NCBI RefSeq assembly: GCF_001266615.1
Contig: NZ_LGHZ01000015.1
Coordinates: 62,001 to 126,000 of the forward strand
Direction of reading: 5' to 3'
DNA length: 64,000 nt
Source: Kluyvera genomosp. 1
GTDB taxonomy: Bacteria > Pseudomonadota > Gammaproteobacteria > Enterobacterales > Enterobacteriaceae
The position numbers and the translations under genes are program-made. Below the pieces are notes generated by a model. The model was not told the origin of the DNA. It saw only the letters and a program-made list of their open reading frames with translations, and ran no database searches. Shown here in pieces: positions 1-9,926 of this stretch. Each line of letters begins with the position of its first letter. Position 1 is the stretch's first letter.

Positions 1-97
1 TATCAATGCCGTACTCTTCATTGCCCAGCGTAAACACCAAAAATTCCTGTCCTGTCGGCTCACCCGCCAGCTTTGTTACATTCGTCATACCGGTCAT
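1..97 (-). CDS. cheW: CheW chemotaxis coupling protein (N-terminal part only)
   Basis: The window opens inside this gene, so only about 32 codons are visible, beginning [14 protein letters not shown] and running on to [17 protein letters not shown]. This matches the start of enterobacterial CheW, the small scaffold that links chemoreceptors to the kinase CheA at the cell poles. I chose the first ATG because E. coli CheW begins the same way; a second in-frame ATG lies three codons later. It follows cheA by 22 bases on the same strand, as expected for the last gene of the motA-motB-cheA-cheW operon. The rest of the protein lies outside the window. Confidence 0.93.
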   Translation of the reverse strand, partial: MTGMTNVTKLAGEPTGQEFLVFTLGNEEYGID

Positions 98-119
98 GTT
101 TTTACCTTTTCTCTGCGTT

Positions 120-2141
120 TCAAGCGGCTGTGTTCGCCAGACGTTTTTCACGATTTAAACCCTGCAGGGCGGAGACATCGACAATCAGTGCGACGCTGCC
201 GTCACCAAGGATAGTTGCCGCCGAAATACCCGGCACCTTGCGATAGTTGCTCTCGAGGTTTTTCACCACTACCTGATGCTGGCCAATCAACTGATCGACC
301 AGCAGCGCATAGCGACGGCCAGCGCTTTGCAGGATGACGACAATGCCCTGCGTCGCTTCAGTTTTGGCCCCCTGCACGTCGAATGCTTTCCACAATTCAA
401 CCAGCGGCAGGTATTCCCCACGCACTTCCAGTACGCGTTCGCCACCCGCCAGCGGATGCAAATCTTCTTCTCGCGGCTGCAGAGATTCCATCACCGCGTT
501 GAGCGGCAGAATAAACACCTCTTCGCTCACCTTCACCGACATACCGTCAAGAATGGCCAGCGTCAGCGGCAACAGGATGCGGATGGTGGTTCCCGCCCCC
601 TGCTTAGATTTGATTTCAACGTGGCCACCCATCTCCTGGATGTTCCGTTTCACCACGTCCATGCCCACGCCGCGCCCGGAGACATCGGTCACCTGTTCAG
701 CTGTGGAGAAACCCGGGGCAAAGATCAGCATCCCGACCTCTTCGTCGGTCATGCTTTCGCTCACCGACATCCCCTGTGACATCGCCTTCGCCAGAATACG
801 TTCACGGTTAAGCCCCGCCCCATCGTCGGTGACTTCAATACAAATATTGCCGCCCTGATGTTCGGCGGAAAGCGTCAGATTCCCCACCGCCGATTTCCCT
901 GCCGCCAGACGCGCTTCCGGCAATTCGATTCCGTGATCGAGACTGTTACGCACCAGGTGGGTTAACGGGTCAATAATGCGTTCGATGAGGCTCTTATCGA
1001 GTTCGGTTGAGCTACCAATTTGCGTCAGTTCAACCTGCTTACCCAGTTTGCTTGCCAGGTCGCGGACCAGCCGCGGGAAGCGGCTGAAGACGTATTCCAT
1101 CGGCATCATACGGATGGACATCACCGATTCCTGCAGGTCGCGGGCGTTACGCTGAAGCTGGCCCATACTGGTAATCAGGTCACCGTGGGAAACCGGGTCA
1201 AGGGCATTTGAACGCTGTGCCAACATCGACTGGGTGATCACCAGCTCACCAACCAGGTTAATCAGCTGATCGACCTTTTCAACCGCCACGCGAATGCTGG
1301 TTGACTCACTGCTGCGTGCCGCCGGTTTTTCACGCTCCACGCGCGGGGCTGGCGCGGGACCATTGACCGCCACCGCAACCGGAATATCGACTGGCGCGGC
1401 GACCGCCTCCTCTTCTTCCGCCATAGGCTCAGCCTCTGCCGCCGTCGCAACAGTGGAAAACTCAATCTGATCGGCTTCAATGACGAAGCACAGCACCGCA
1501 ATGATGTCGTCCTGATTCACGTCGCCGTCGAGAGTCGCCGTCAAAGAATCTGCGGTCTTGCTGACTTCACTTAAGGTCGCCAGATTTCCCAGCTCCTCTT
1601 CCAGCATTTCCGGTTCACCGGCTTTCAGACGAGACAGCGTAATCTGCGTTTTACCACCCAGCGTCTGCTCCTCCTCCACATCCGGCTGCGGGCTATTGGC
1701 CACTACGCTCAGTCGGGTATTGCCCGCAATGGAAGAGACGCTTTCGCCTTTTGCCTCAAGCGCAAGCTGACGCAAGGCATTGCAGATATATTCGAAGCTG
1801 GCAGCATCCGGTTCGGTGGAGCTTTTATAGGCGTCGAGCTGTTCCTGCATAATATCTTTGGTTTCCAAAAACAGGTTGATAATATCGGTGTTGAGCTGCA
1901 TTTCCCCACGCCGGGCTTCATCCAGCAGGTTCTCCATCAGGTGCGTGGTTTCCTGCAAAATGGTGAAGCCAAAGGTGCCAGCGCCGCCCTTAATCGAGTG
2001 CGCCGCGCGGAAAATCGCGTTCAGCTGTTCAGCATCAGGGTCATCCACCACCAGGTTCAGCAGATGCTGTTCCATATCGGCCAGTAGTTCGTCGGCCTCA
2101 TCAAAAAATGTCTGATAAAAATCGCTGATATCCATGCTCAC
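120..2141 (-). CDS. cheA: CheA chemotaxis histidine kinase
   Basis: Sensor kinase of chemotaxis, which phosphorylates CheY and CheB in response to receptors. The 673-residue product has the P1 phosphotransfer domain with His48 in AAHSIKGG, a P2 response-regulator-binding region (about 160-250), a low-complexity Ala/Glu/Pro linker, the P3 dimerisation helices ([17 protein letters not shown]), the P4 ATPase with its N box ([12 protein letters not shown]) and G boxes ([15 protein letters not shown]), and a C-terminal CheW-like P5 domain. I chose the GTG start (VSMDISDF) because E. coli CheA starts there. Met98 is conserved, so the short form CheA-S could also be made. The linker is longer than in E. 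coli (654 residues). The gene starts 4 bases after the motB stop codon. Confidence 0.97.
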   Translation of the reverse strand: MSMDISDFYQTFFDEADELLADMEQHLLNLVVDDPDAEQLNAIFRAAHSIKGGAGTFGFTILQETTHLMENLLDEARRGEMQLNTDIINLFLETKDIMQEQLDAYKSSTEPDAASFEYICNALRQLALEAKGESVSSIAGNTRLSVVANSPQPDVEEEQTLGGKTQITLSRLKAGEPEMLEEELGNLATLSEVSKTADSLTATLDGDVNQDDIIAVLCFVIEADQIEFSTVATAAEAEPMAEEEEAVAAPVDIPVAVAVNGPAPAPRVEREKPAARSSESTSIRVAVEKVDQLINLVGELVITQSMLAQRSNALDPVSHGDLITSMGQLQRNARDLQESVMSIRMMPMEYVFSRFPRLVRDLASKLGKQVELTQIGSSTELDKSLIERIIDPLTHLVRNSLDHGIELPEARLAAGKSAVGNLTLSAEHQGGNICIEVTDDGAGLNRERILAKAMSQGMSVSESMTDEEVGMLIFAPGFSTAEQVTDVSGRGVGMDVVKRNIQEMGGHVEIKSKQGAGTTIRILLPLTLAILDGMSVKVSEEVFILPLNAVMESLQPREEDLHPLAGGERVLEVRGEYLPLVELWKAFDVQGAKTEATQGIVVILQSAGRRYALLVDQLIGQHQVVVKNLESNYRKVPGISAATILGDGSVALIVDVSALQGLNREKRLANTAA

Positions 2142-2145
2142 GCTA

Positions 2146-3072
2146 TCACCTCGAGTCGGGTTGGGGCGGCGTAGTGCCAGACGCTGCTGATGAGGCATTC
2201 GGCGACTGTAATACGCTTAAAGGTTCATTCTGGCTCTCGGCATTCTCGTGGAGAATGGCCTGTTCAGCCTGGTTATTCAGCACCAGCAGGCTAATGCGAC
2301 GGTTGATCGCGTCGCCGCCACCGCGTGCTGATAGGCGCATCGAGTTTGACATCCCGATGACGCGTAAAACTTTTCCGTCATCCAGCCCACCGGCTACCAG
2401 CTCACGACGCGATGCGTTGGCGCGATCCGCCGAAAGTTCCCAGTTGCTGTAGCCACGCTCACCGGTCGCATAGGGATAATCATCAGTATGGCCGGAAAGA
2501 CTAATTTTGTTGGGGATCTCGTTAAGCACCGGCGCAATCCCGCGCAGAATATCGCGCATATACGGTTCAACTTCGGCGCTGCCGGTTTTAAACATTGGGC
2601 GATTCTGGCTATCAATAATCTGGATACGCAGACCTTCCTGCACCAGGTCGATTTTTAAGTGCGGCCGCAGCGCACGCAGTTTTGGGTCAGCCTCAATCAG
2701 TTGGTCAAGTTCACCGCGAATACGCTTCAGACGATTCACTTCCATCCGTTTTTTCAGCTCATCGATGTTTGGCTGCTTGTTCACTTCGCCCTGCTTCTGC
2801 GTGACATCATCGCCACCACCGGGGATCGGGCTGTCGCTGTTCGCCATTCTCGGGCCGCCAGTTATCGCGGTAGCCAGCGGAGTACGGAAGTATTCCGCGA
2901 TCTGGATAAGTTCTTTCGGGCTGGAGATGGAGATAAGCCACATCACCAGGAAGAACGCCATCATCGCGGTCATAAAATCGGCATAGGCGATCTTCCACGA
3001 GCCATGCGCACTGCCGTGTGATTTATGCTTACGCCGTTTGACGACAACGATGGGATGCGATTGGTTTTTCAT
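2146..3072 (-). CDS. motB: MotB flagellar stator protein
   Basis: Stator subunit that anchors the MotA/MotB proton channel to peptidoglycan and drives flagellar rotation. The 308-residue protein has a short basic cytoplasmic N terminus, one membrane helix (about residues 29-50) carrying the proton-binding Asp32 in [11 protein letters not shown], a periplasmic plug/linker rich in Pro and Gly, and a C-terminal OmpA-like peptidoglycan-binding domain ([31 protein letters not shown]). The length equals E. coli MotB. The start codon overlaps the motA stop by four bases (ATGA), which points to translational coupling. Confidence 0.97.
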   Translation of the reverse strand: MKNQSHPIVVVKRRKHKSHGSAHGSWKIAYADFMTAMMAFFLVMWLISISSPKELIQIAEYFRTPLATAITGGPRMANSDSPIPGGGDDVTQKQGEVNKQPNIDELKKRMEVNRLKRIRGELDQLIEADPKLRALRPHLKIDLVQEGLRIQIIDSQNRPMFKTGSAEVEPYMRDILRGIAPVLNEIPNKISLSGHTDDYPYATGERGYSNWELSADRANASRRELVAGGLDDGKVLRVIGMSNSMRLSARGGGDAINRRISLLVLNNQAEQAILHENAESQNEPLSVLQSPNASSAASGTTPPQPDSR

Positions 3073-3962
3073 GCGTCCTCGGTGGTCGTTTGCTGCTGCC
3101 CTGCCGGGTTACGTACTGCACGTACGTGCTCTTCCAGTTCGATGAACGATGGACGCTCGCTGCTGTAAAGCGTTTTACGACCAAATTCGACGGCGATTGG
3201 CGGCGCGTAACCATTGAGGTTGGACAACAGCGTGATTTTGACGCACTGCATCATCTTGGTGGTTTCTGCGCTTTTCTGTCGCAGGACGCTGGCCAGCGGA
3301 GAGACGAAACCATAGGCCAGCAAAATACCGAGGAACGTCCCCACCATCGCGTGGGCAATCAGCGCGCCCAGCTCAGCCGCCGGACGGTCAGCGGAACCTA
3401 GCGCGTGAACCACCCCCATGACCGCAGCTACGATACCAAAGGCCGGCAACGAATCCCCCACCAGCGCCAGGCTGTTGGCCGGCACTTCGCTTTCGCTTTC
3501 ATGGGTTTCGATCTCTTCGTCCATCAGCGCTTCAATTTCGAAGGTATTCATGTTGCCGCTGATAATGAGACGCAGATAGTCGACGATAAATTCGAGCATC
3601 ACCGCATCCGCCAGAATGCGCGGATAGCTGGCAAATATTTCACTCTCTTTCGGGTTTTCAATATCGCGTTCCAGCGAAAACATCCCCTGCTGACGCGATT
3701 TGGCCATCAGGCGGTAAAGCAGCGCCAGCAGGTCCATATACATACTTTTGGTGTATTTCGAGCGGCGAAACAGCAAAGGCAGCGCCTTCATTGTTCCCTT
3801 GATGGCTTTACCGTTGTTCCCCACGATAAATGCGCCGACCCCCGCCCCGCCGATAATGATCAGCTCAGCCGGTTGATACAGTGCCCCAAGGTGTCCGCCG
3901 GTCATCATGTAACCGCCGAAAACTGTCCCCAAAACAACCAGGTAACCTATTAAGATAAGCAC
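3069..3962 (-). CDS. motA: MotA flagellar stator protein
   Basis: Membrane proton-channel subunit of the flagellar stator. The 297 residues include four hydrophobic helices (about 2-22, 34-52, 170-190 and 200-223) and a large cytoplasmic loop that contacts FliG. The prolines of the torque-generating helices are present ([17 protein letters not shown] and [10 protein letters not shown]). The start is GTG (GTGCTTATC), as in E. coli; no in-frame ATG gives a better length. It heads motAB-cheAW. Its sigma-28 promoter is not directly upstream but inside the 3' end of flhC, and a strong intrinsic terminator lies between that promoter and this gene. Confidence 0.97.
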   Translation of the reverse strand: MLILIGYLVVLGTVFGGYMMTGGHLGALYQPAELIIIGGAGVGAFIVGNNGKAIKGTMKALPLLFRRSKYTKSMYMDLLALLYRLMAKSRQQGMFSLERDIENPKESEIFASYPRILADAVMLEFIVDYLRLIISGNMNTFEIEALMDEEIETHESESEVPANSLALVGDSLPAFGIVAAVMGVVHALGSADRPAAELGALIAHAMVGTFLGILLAYGFVSPLASVLRQKSAETTKMMQCVKITLLSNLNGYAPPIAVEFGRKTLYSSERPSFIELEEHVRAVRNPAGQQQTTTEDA

Positions 3963-4025
3963 GCTATCATCCTTCCACTGTTGACTAAGAGAGGAGACAG
4001 ACGGGTGATTTCACCCCCCATGGGG

Positions 4026-4057
4026 TAAAAAAAAGCAGCGGCCCGAAGACCGCTGCT
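4026..4057 (-). terminator. Intrinsic terminator between flhC and motA
   Basis: On the minus strand an eight-base-pair GC-rich stem (AGCAGCGG/CCGCTGCT, arms at 4034-4041 and 4050-4057) is followed at once by eight T residues. This is a textbook Rho-independent terminator for flhDC. It lies about 60 bases downstream of the predicted start of the motA transcript and upstream of the motA start codon. Confidence 0.85.
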
Positions 4058-4084
4058 GGAGTGTTTAATCCACGTCGAGTGGGG

Positions 4085-4663
4085 TTAAACAGCTTGCCCT
4101 ATCTGTTCATCCAGCAGTTGTGGATTACTATCGGCAAGATCGTTGGAAAGTTTACGTCTTTTTACTGCGCGTGATGGAGGCTGGCACAGGCTGCAAACAA
4201 AACTGCCCGCAGGCTGGTGTGCGTGAGTCACAAAATTACCGCCGCAGGAATGGCAGCTAGAAAGTTCAAGCAATCCGCTTTCAACGAAACGGACTAAAGT
4301 CCAGGCGCGAGTCAGGGCTAATAACGGCCCATCATCCTGCTGAGGACACTGTTCAAGATAGAGACGATAGGCTTTGATCACGGCATCAACGCCGGAGCAT
4401 TGGCCGCTTTTGAGTAAGAACTGCCAGGCATTGCAGAACATGGAGGAGTGGATATTCTGTTCCCATGTCATAAACCAGTCCGTTGAAAACGGCAGCATTC
4501 CCTTCGGCGGCGGGCTGCCCCGCAGCTCTTTGTAGAGTTTTATCAGCCGACCACGGCTGAGCTGAGTTTCACTTTCCAGCATCTGCAAACGAGCACCCAA
4601 CGTTATCAGCTCCATCGCAAGCTGAATATCGCGGGCTTCCTGAACAATGCTTTTTTCGCTCAT
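4085..4663 (-). CDS. flhC: FlhC, master regulator of flagellar genes
   Basis: Subunit of the FlhD4C2 activator that recruits sigma-70 polymerase to class 2 flagellar promoters. The 192 residues match E. coli FlhC in length. A C-terminal cysteine cluster ([10 protein letters not shown] and [10 protein letters not shown]) provides the four zinc ligands. I chose the ATG at [12 protein letters not shown], which lies two bases beyond the flhD stop codon; a TTG two codons further upstream overlaps flhD and is less likely. The basic tail and the last codons also carry the sigma-28 promoter for motA. It is co-transcribed with flhD. Confidence 0.97.
   Translation of the reverse strand: MSEKSIVQEARDIQLAMELITLGARLQMLESETQLSRGRLIKLYKELRGSPPPKGMLPFSTDWFMTWEQNIHSSMFCNAWQFLLKSGQCSGVDAVIKAYRLYLEQCPQQDDGPLLALTRAWTLVRFVESGLLELSSCHSCGGNFVTHAHQPAGSFVCSLCQPPSRAVKRRKLSNDLADSNPQLLDEQIGQAV
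4128..4154 (-). promoter_or_regulatory. Sigma-28 (FliA) promoter for motAB-cheAW, inside flhC
   Basis: Read on the minus strand, the sequence is TAAA, 15 bases, then GCCGATAG. This matches the FliA consensus TAAA-N15-GCCGATAA at 11 of 12 positions with exact spacing. It lies inside the last codons of flhC. An intragenic flhC promoter for motA is known in E. coli, so this is very likely the same element. Transcription should start near 4120. Confidence 0.85.
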
Positions 4664-4665
4664 CG

Positions 4666-5016
4666 TCAAGCCCTTTTCTTACGGGCAGGTTCGCCTGAGT
4701 TACTGGCTTCATTCAGCAATCTGGTGGAAAGCAGAATACCGGTGTGAATCTGCTGGAGGTCATCAACGCGAGACTCTTGCGTCAGGCGGGTAATGGTTTG
4801 GGCGTTATCAAAGCGGAACTGACAAACCAATTGGTTAGTTTCCGCTAGCTTCACCATCTGCGGGAGCGTCAGTTCCCCGAGGACTTTTGCCATATCCTCG
4901 TTGATACCGAGGCGGAACATAGCAGAAGCCTTATCCTGACCAATCAAACGCTGTGCAAGAAGCAGATAAGACAAATTAATGTCGTAGATGTGCTTTAGCA
5001 ACTCGGATGTATGCAT
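4666..5016 (-). CDS. flhD: FlhD, master regulator of flagellar genes
   Basis: Partner of FlhC in the FlhD4C2 activator at the top of the flagellar hierarchy. The 116-residue helical protein starts [20 protein letters not shown] and contains the conserved NQLVCQFRF segment that holds the intersubunit disulphide cysteine. I chose this ATG because GGGG lies close upstream and it gives the E. coli length. An ATG three codons earlier (MGKM) lacks a well-placed ribosome site. The gene is preceded by a roughly 210-base leader and a CRP-controlled promoter. Confidence 0.96.
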   Translation of the reverse strand: MHTSELLKHIYDINLSYLLLAQRLIGQDKASAMFRLGINEDMAKVLGELTLPQMVKLAETNQLVCQFRFDNAQTITRLTQESRVDDLQQIHTGILLSTRLLNEASNSGEPARKKRA

Positions 5017-5810
5017 TTTCCCCATCCCGAATAACCAATTAGTACTTTATGCGGTCAAACCGCATACCCCGTGATGTCGTCGGGCAAGGCCCGATAAAAA
5101 AAATGAATCGGTCGAAATGCATGGCCAATCAGGTAAATCTTTCTGTGTGATTATCGGGTAACGATTTCACTTATGACCCGACAAATCTAAACATTTCTTA
5201 CAATTTACTAAGATTTTTCCTAATTCGACGCAACTTTACTCGCCAGATGTGACACATACAATGTTACTTCGCTGTTAATTTGAAATTTATGTGATCTCTA
5301 TCACAAAATCAAACCGTATTTTTGAAGCCGATCTATCAGTCACCTTTGTATTTTGACTAATAAACGACCAGCTAAAGCGGCGTTTTATTCCACCCTAACG
5401 GATATTCATTCACGGAAATTATTAAACAGCGATTCAGAATGTGCGACTTTACGTGACCCATTTACGAAAAATTTATCACAGATCATGCTTTCATCTAATA
5501 AACAAAATTCATCGCAAATTCAATAAATTGAAACATTAAAACATTGATCACAAAATCATTCGCAGATTATTTACTTTTAATTAACATCAATTCAGCAAAA
5601 TTTAAATGTTAAAGATATATATTTATTACATCATATATTCAGTCATGCTTATGCAATTCGCCTGAATTTTGCACAATAATTCGCATAAAATTTGCTTATG
5701 TATTAGGTTAAGTTATAAGCAGCGATATTCCGTCCAACTCTTGCGGGTACGGCGTAAAAAGAGTAAGAGATGGAAAGATAGAGTGCGTATTATTCAAGCA
5801 AGGAGGTCTG
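5017..5810. promoter_or_regulatory. flhDC-uspC divergent intergenic control region
   Basis: Roughly 800 bases without a supported gene, AT-rich over most of its length, separating divergent flhDC and uspC. The flhDC-proximal half holds the leader, promoter and CRP site described separately. The leader contains two small perfect hairpins, at 5048-5066 (TATGCGG/CCGCATA) and 5080-5094 (TCGGGC/GCCCGA). The uspC-proximal half (5400-5790) is strongly A/T-rich, as expected for H-NS-bound regulatory DNA, but I cannot assign specific sites there. The unusual length is typical of flhDC control regions, which integrate many regulators. Confidence 0.75.
5233..5305 (-). promoter_or_regulatory. flhDC promoter with CRP activator site
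   Basis: On the minus strand TTGTAT (5256-5261) and TAAAGT (5233-5238) are separated by 17 bases and predict a start near 5226, about 210 bases before flhD. A perfect CRP palindrome TGTGA-N6-TCACA lies at 5290-5305. Its centre is about 71.5 bases upstream of that start, the position known for the E. coli flhDC CRP site. The agreement of spacing and motif makes this assignment firm. Confidence 0.85.
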
Positions 5811-6230
5811 ATGTCTTACTCACATCTTTTAGTGGCCGTGGCCCCTACTCCAGAAAGCCATGAGTTGCTTAAAAAGGCCGTTGCGATTGCACGCCCGGAA
5901 AATGCTCGCGTTAGCCTGATCACTCTTTCGACCGATCCTGAGATGTATAATCAGCTTGCAGCACCAATGATGGAGAGCCTGCGAGAGTTGATGCAAGAAG
6001 AGACGCAGCAGTTTTTGCGCACGCTGGCCGATGCAGCCGACTACCCCATCTGGAAAAGCCAAATTGCCTCGGGCGAGCTGTGCGATCACGTGAAAGCATT
6101 TTGCCAAAATCATCAGGTTGACCTGGTTATCTGCGGCAATCATAACCAAACTTTCTTCTCACGAGCGACCTGCTCGGCAAAAAATATCGTGGGGAACAGC
6201 GGCGTAGACGTACTATTAGTGACACTGTAA
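5811..6230 (+). CDS. uspC: UspC universal stress protein
   Basis: Small cytoplasmic universal-stress-family protein (139 residues). It has the N-terminal beta strand SHLLVAVAPTPES and the C-terminal VDLVICGNHN and NSGVDVLLVTL strands of the UspA fold. It is slightly shorter than E. coli UspC (142). A strong ribosome site (AAGGAGG) lies eight bases before the ATG. UspC is linked to stress resistance and motility in E. coli and is divergent from flhDC there too. In E. coli otsBA follows; here the next gene is araH on the opposite strand. Confidence 0.93.
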   Translation: MSYSHLLVAVAPTPESHELLKKAVAIARPENARVSLITLSTDPEMYNQLAAPMMESLRELMQEETQQFLRTLADAADYPIWKSQIASGELCDHVKAFCQNHQVDLVICGNHNQTFFSRATCSAKNIVGNSGVDVLLVTL

Positions 6231-6257
6231 CAAAGCAGAAAGTCTTATGAGTACGAT

Positions 6258-6286
6258 GCGCCAACGGGTGTTTCCGCTGGCGCTTT
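6258..6286 (+). terminator. Terminator after uspC
   Basis: Stem GCGCCA/TGGCGC extended by CGG/CCG across one mismatch, with a six-base loop, followed by TTT. It lies 28 bases after the uspC stop codon. Confidence 0.6.
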
Positions 6287-6336
6287 CATCAATGCGAATG
6301 ACATCACTCCGCTCTCCAAACTGTCTGATTCTTAGT

Positions 6337-6366
6337 ACCGACGCCGAAACGTGCTCCGGCGTCGGT
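6337..6366 (-). terminator. Hairpin downstream of araH
   Basis: A perfect ten-base-pair stem (ACCGACGCCG/CGGCGTCGGT) with a ten-base loop, nine bases beyond the araH stop codon. No long T run follows on the minus strand, so it may act as a weak terminator or as a 3'-end protecting structure. Confidence 0.55.
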
Positions 6367-6374
6367 TGGCTTCA

Positions 6375-7358
6375 CTACGTGCTTTGCTTCGCTTTTTGCT
6401 TATAGCGGTCAAAAATCACCGCTGCCAGGAGAATCAGACCACGTACGACGTACTGCGAGAAGGGTGAAATATTCAGCAAGTTCATCGCATTTTCTACGGT
6501 GCCGAGGATTAAGATCCCCGCGACTACATACGAAATTTTACCAATCCCGCCTTTCAGCGACACGCCACCCAATACGCAGGCCGAGATAACGATAAGCTCG
6601 TAGCCAATTGAGGTCATTGGCTGGCCGCTGGTCATACGCGAAGCCAGAATAATCCCCGCCGCGGCGGAAACCAGCCCGGAGAGCACAAAGATAATAATCT
6701 TCGTCCTGACCACCGGAACCCCAGCCAATCGAGCCGCCTCTTCGTTCCCACCAATGGCCAGCGTATTACGGCCAAAGGTAGTTTTATTCAGCAGCAGGCC
6801 GAAGATAATCAGGCATCCCACCGTCAACCAAATGGGTGCCGGTAGCCCCAGCCAGTTGGCGTAGCCGAGCGTAAAGAAGCGTTCGTCTTCAATCCCGACC
6901 GCTTTACCATCAGAAATGATGTAAGCAAGACCGCGCACAATCTGCATCGTGGCCAGCGTGGTAATCAGCGCGTTGATCTTTAGTCGGGCAATCACGAAGC
7001 CGTTAATCAGCCCGCTCACCGCGCCAAGCAGCAGACCGGCAAAAACGCCAATCCACAGACTTTCAGTAGCATTAATCACCACCGCCGTGGTCACCCCTGC
7101 ACAGGCTATAACCGACGCAACCGAGAGGTCAAAATCACCGGAGGCCAGACAAAACAGCATCCCACAGGCAACCATGCCCGACATAGAGATCGCCAGCCCC
7201 AGCCCTTTCATATTGATGAATGAGGCAAAATTCGGCACAAACAGCGCGCAGCAAATGAACAGGACGGCAAAAACCACCAGCATGCCGTACTGATCCCAGA
7301 TACGGCCAAAGCTCAGTGACGAGCCGCGAGCGCCAGGTGTAGTAACAGATGACATCAT
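6375..7358 (-). CDS. araH: AraH, L-arabinose ABC transporter permease
   Basis: Inner-membrane permease of the high-affinity L-arabinose importer. The 327-residue product is almost entirely hydrophobic helices, with the sugar-permease signatures GDFDLSVASVIACAGV and GGNEEAARLAGVPVVRTK, the latter being the loop that docks with the ATPase. It closely matches E. coli AraH (328 residues). Two adjacent ATGs are preceded by AAGGAG; I kept the first. It is the last gene of araFGH, 11 bases after araG. Confidence 0.96.
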   Translation of the reverse strand: MMSSVTTPGARGSSLSFGRIWDQYGMLVVFAVLFICCALFVPNFASFINMKGLGLAISMSGMVACGMLFCLASGDFDLSVASVIACAGVTTAVVINATESLWIGVFAGLLLGAVSGLINGFVIARLKINALITTLATMQIVRGLAYIISDGKAVGIEDERFFTLGYANWLGLPAPIWLTVGCLIIFGLLLNKTTFGRNTLAIGGNEEAARLAGVPVVRTKIIIFVLSGLVSAAAGIILASRMTSGQPMTSIGYELIVISACVLGGVSLKGGIGKISYVVAGILILGTVENAMNLLNISPFSQYVVRGLILLAAVIFDRYKQKAKQST

Positions 7359-7369
7359 AATCTCCTTAC

Positions 7370-8884
7370 TCAGGCGACGGCCTGACTCACTTTAGGCATG
7401 GCCAGGCTTAACGCCTGTTGTTCATTGGCGCTCTCGTGCTGCAGTTCGCCGGATATTTCGCCTTCCCGCATCACCACGATTCGGTCAGCCACACCCAGCA
7501 CTTCGGGCAGGTCACTCGAGGCAAACAGCACCGCGACGCCAGAGGCCGCCAGCGCATAAATCACGTTGTAAATCTCGTGCTTCGCGCCCACATCAATACC
7601 GCGCGTTGGCTCATCGAGCAGAATGACTTTCATCTCTTCTGACAGCCAGCGTCCTAAAATCGCCTTCTGCTGATTCCCCCCTGAGAGGTTCATAATGAGC
7701 TGCTGCGCGCCCGGCGTTTTAATGTTTAAAGACTGGATATGGTGGTCAGCATTGGTCGCTTCCCAATCATTATTGATAAGACAGCCGGCGTGGATATGCT
7801 TTCGGCGGGCGCTGATATTGATGTTGTCGCGCACCGAATGCACCGGGATGATCCCCTCAGCTTTGCGATCTTCCGGGCACAGCATCATCCCCGCCCGGAT
7901 GGCCTGCGCCGGTTTATCAATCGTCACCCGCTGACCGTCGATAAAGATCTCACCACCGGTAATTCGGGTACCGCCAAAAATGCCTTTCATCAGCTCGCTG
8001 CGCCCAGCGCCCACGAGCCCAAACAGACCGACAATTTCGCCGCTGCGCACCGACAACGAGATTGGCGTCCGGACACCCGGTGCTTTCACCAGCGCAAGAC
8101 GCAGACGTTCTTCACCATACTCACGCGGCTGCCAGCCATAGATATCGCCAATGTTACGCCCCACCATCGCCTGCACCAGGCGGTCATGGCTGACCTCTTT
8201 CATATCGTCGAACGTGCAGACGTAGCGGCCATCTTTGAACACGGTAATGGCATCGCTAATGGCGAAGATCTCTTCCATACGGTGCGAAACATAAATGATC
8301 ACTCGCCCCTCTTTGCGCAGCTCGCGGATCACCCGAAAAAGATTATCGATCTCACGGGCGGAGAGTGAGCTGGTGGGTTCATCAAACGCAATCACCTTGG
8401 CGTTACGTGCCAGAGCTTTAGCAATCTCTACCATCTGCCATTGACCAATGGAGAGGTATTTCAGCGGCGTATCAGGATCGATATCCAGCCCCAGATGTTC
8501 GAGCTGGAGGCGCGCTTCATAGTTCAGTAGTGACCGGTTAACGATCCCGCCGCGGCTGGGTAATTGCCCCAGGTAGATATTTTCAGCGACGGTCATCTCC
8601 GGGATCAGATGCAATTCCTGGTAAATAATCGCGACACCCGCGTTCAAAGCTGCGGTCGTATCGGCAAACGAAATCTCTTCCCCACGCAGTGCGAGGGAAC
8701 CGGAAGTCGGAGAATAGTTGCCGCTGAGTATTTTCAGCAGCGTCGACTTACCGGCACCGTTTTCCCCCATCAGCGCATGCACCTGCCCGCTATAGCAATC
8801 AAAGCTAATATCGGACAGCGCCTTTACGCCTGGGAAGGTTTTGCAAATACCGTGGAAAGAGAGATAAGGGGCAGACTGTTGCAT
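7370..8884 (-). CDS. araG: AraG, L-arabinose ABC transporter ATPase
   Basis: Double-domain ATPase that powers arabinose import. The 504 residues hold two ABC cassettes. The first has Walker [10 protein letters not shown], signature LSIGQWQ and Walker [10 protein letters not shown]. The second has a degenerate Walker A ([10 protein letters not shown]), signature LSGGNQQK and Walker [13 protein letters not shown], the usual asymmetry of sugar importers. I chose the ATG at [12 protein letters not shown] because GGAGG precedes it closely and the length equals E. coli AraG. An upstream ATG would add four residues. It lies between araF and araH. Confidence 0.97.
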   Translation of the reverse strand: MQQSAPYLSFHGICKTFPGVKALSDISFDCYSGQVHALMGENGAGKSTLLKILSGNYSPTSGSLALRGEEISFADTTAALNAGVAIIYQELHLIPEMTVAENIYLGQLPSRGGIVNRSLLNYEARLQLEHLGLDIDPDTPLKYLSIGQWQMVEIAKALARNAKVIAFDEPTSSLSAREIDNLFRVIRELRKEGRVIIYVSHRMEEIFAISDAITVFKDGRYVCTFDDMKEVSHDRLVQAMVGRNIGDIYGWQPREYGEERLRLALVKAPGVRTPISLSVRSGEIVGLFGLVGAGRSELMKGIFGGTRITGGEIFIDGQRVTIDKPAQAIRAGMMLCPEDRKAEGIIPVHSVRDNINISARRKHIHAGCLINNDWEATNADHHIQSLNIKTPGAQQLIMNLSGGNQQKAILGRWLSEEMKVILLDEPTRGIDVGAKHEIYNVIYALAASGVAVLFASSDLPEVLGVADRIVVMREGEISGELQHESANEQQALSLAMPKVSQAVA

Positions 8885-8945
8885 GGCAACCTCCACAATC
8901 AGCTATCCTTCTCCCCCCGTTCAGCGGGAGGAGAACCATCAGGAC

Positions 8946-9926
8946 TCAGAGGCCTTTTTTCGCCAGTTCTTCTTTGAAGTTGTCACGCGTGATCAGCACG
9001 ACGTCGGTCACCGCGGTGAATTTAGGCGGTTCTACACCTTTCTCCACCCAGTTGTACAGCAGTTCACTGGTCTTATAGCCGTGAATATCCGGGCTTGGCA
9101 GCAGAGAACCGAAGAAACCAGTTGCCTGCGCTTTTGACAGCTCGTTGACCGCATCGACGCCATTAATACCAATACCAATGACGTTAGCTGCCTTAAAGCC
9201 CTGACCTTCCGTTGCGCGCACGCCGCCCAGTACGGTGTTATCGTTCATACCGATAATCAGCCATTGTTTGACTTCAGGGTGCTGTACCAGCAGCGAGTTA
9301 CCGGCATCGAATGCGCCAGGGATATCGTTAGACTTGGTTGGGATCTGATAAATCTGTTTTTCCGGGAAACCCGCGGCTTTTATCGCGTCCATCGACCCAG
9401 TTGTACGGCGACGCGCGGTATCCAGCTCATTTGCGGTGATCGCCATAACACCGGTGGTTTTCACATCCCAGCCGCGTTTTTGCATCTCTTTATACAGTTC
9501 TTGCCCCTGGCGGGCACCAATCTCGCTGGCCGCCATCATCACCAGTGGGACGGTATCCATCGGTTTGCCTTTGGCATTGACGAACTGATCATCGACGGTG
9601 ATCACTTTCATGTCATAGCTGCGGGCTTTCGCCACGATTGCTGGCCCCAGTTTCGGATCAGGCGTACAGATAACAAAGCCTTTCGCACCGCTCGCCGCCA
9701 GGCTATCAATCGCATTCAGCGTTTTTTCGCCATCCGGAACGGCTATTTTAATCACATCAAAACCGAGATCTTTCCCCGCCTTATCCGCAAACTTCCATTC
9801 GGTCTGGAACCAGGGTTCTTCCGGCTGTTTCACTAAAAAACCGAGTTTAAGATTTTCAGCCATAGCTGATTGTGACATAACAGCCGCCAGCCCAATGGCC
9901 GCCAACGCTTTAGTAAATTTGTGCAT
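8946..9926 (-). CDS. araF: AraF, periplasmic L-arabinose-binding protein
   Basis: Periplasmic binding protein that delivers L-arabinose to AraGH. The 326-residue precursor starts MHKFTKALAAIGLAAVMSQS with a signal peptide ending ...SAMA before ENLKLGF. Conserved sugar-site segments are present (KQPEEPWFQTEW, TANELDTARRRTTG, GMNDNTVLGGVRA). It is three residues shorter at the C terminus than E. coli AraF. I chose the ATG that gives the signal peptide; the in-frame extension upstream would place 47 unrelated residues ahead of it. First gene of araFGH, normally induced by AraC with arabinose and by CRP. Confidence 0.97.
   Translation of the reverse strand: MHKFTKALAAIGLAAVMSQSAMAENLKLGFLVKQPEEPWFQTEWKFADKAGKDLGFDVIKIAVPDGEKTLNAIDSLAASGAKGFVICTPDPKLGPAIVAKARSYDMKVITVDDQFVNAKGKPMDTVPLVMMAASEIGARQGQELYKEMQKRGWDVKTTGVMAITANELDTARRRTTGSMDAIKAAGFPEKQIYQIPTKSNDIPGAFDAGNSLLVQHPEVKQWLIIGMNDNTVLGGVRATEGQGFKAANVIGIGINGVDAVNELSKAQATGFFGSLLPSPDIHGYKTSELLYNWVEKGVEPPKFTAVTDVVLITRDNFKEELAKKGL

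Noticed and set aside
7739-8368. A 209-codon plus-strand frame opposite araG
   Set aside because: It lies wholly inside araG, whose protein motifs are unmistakable, and has no family resemblance or start signal.
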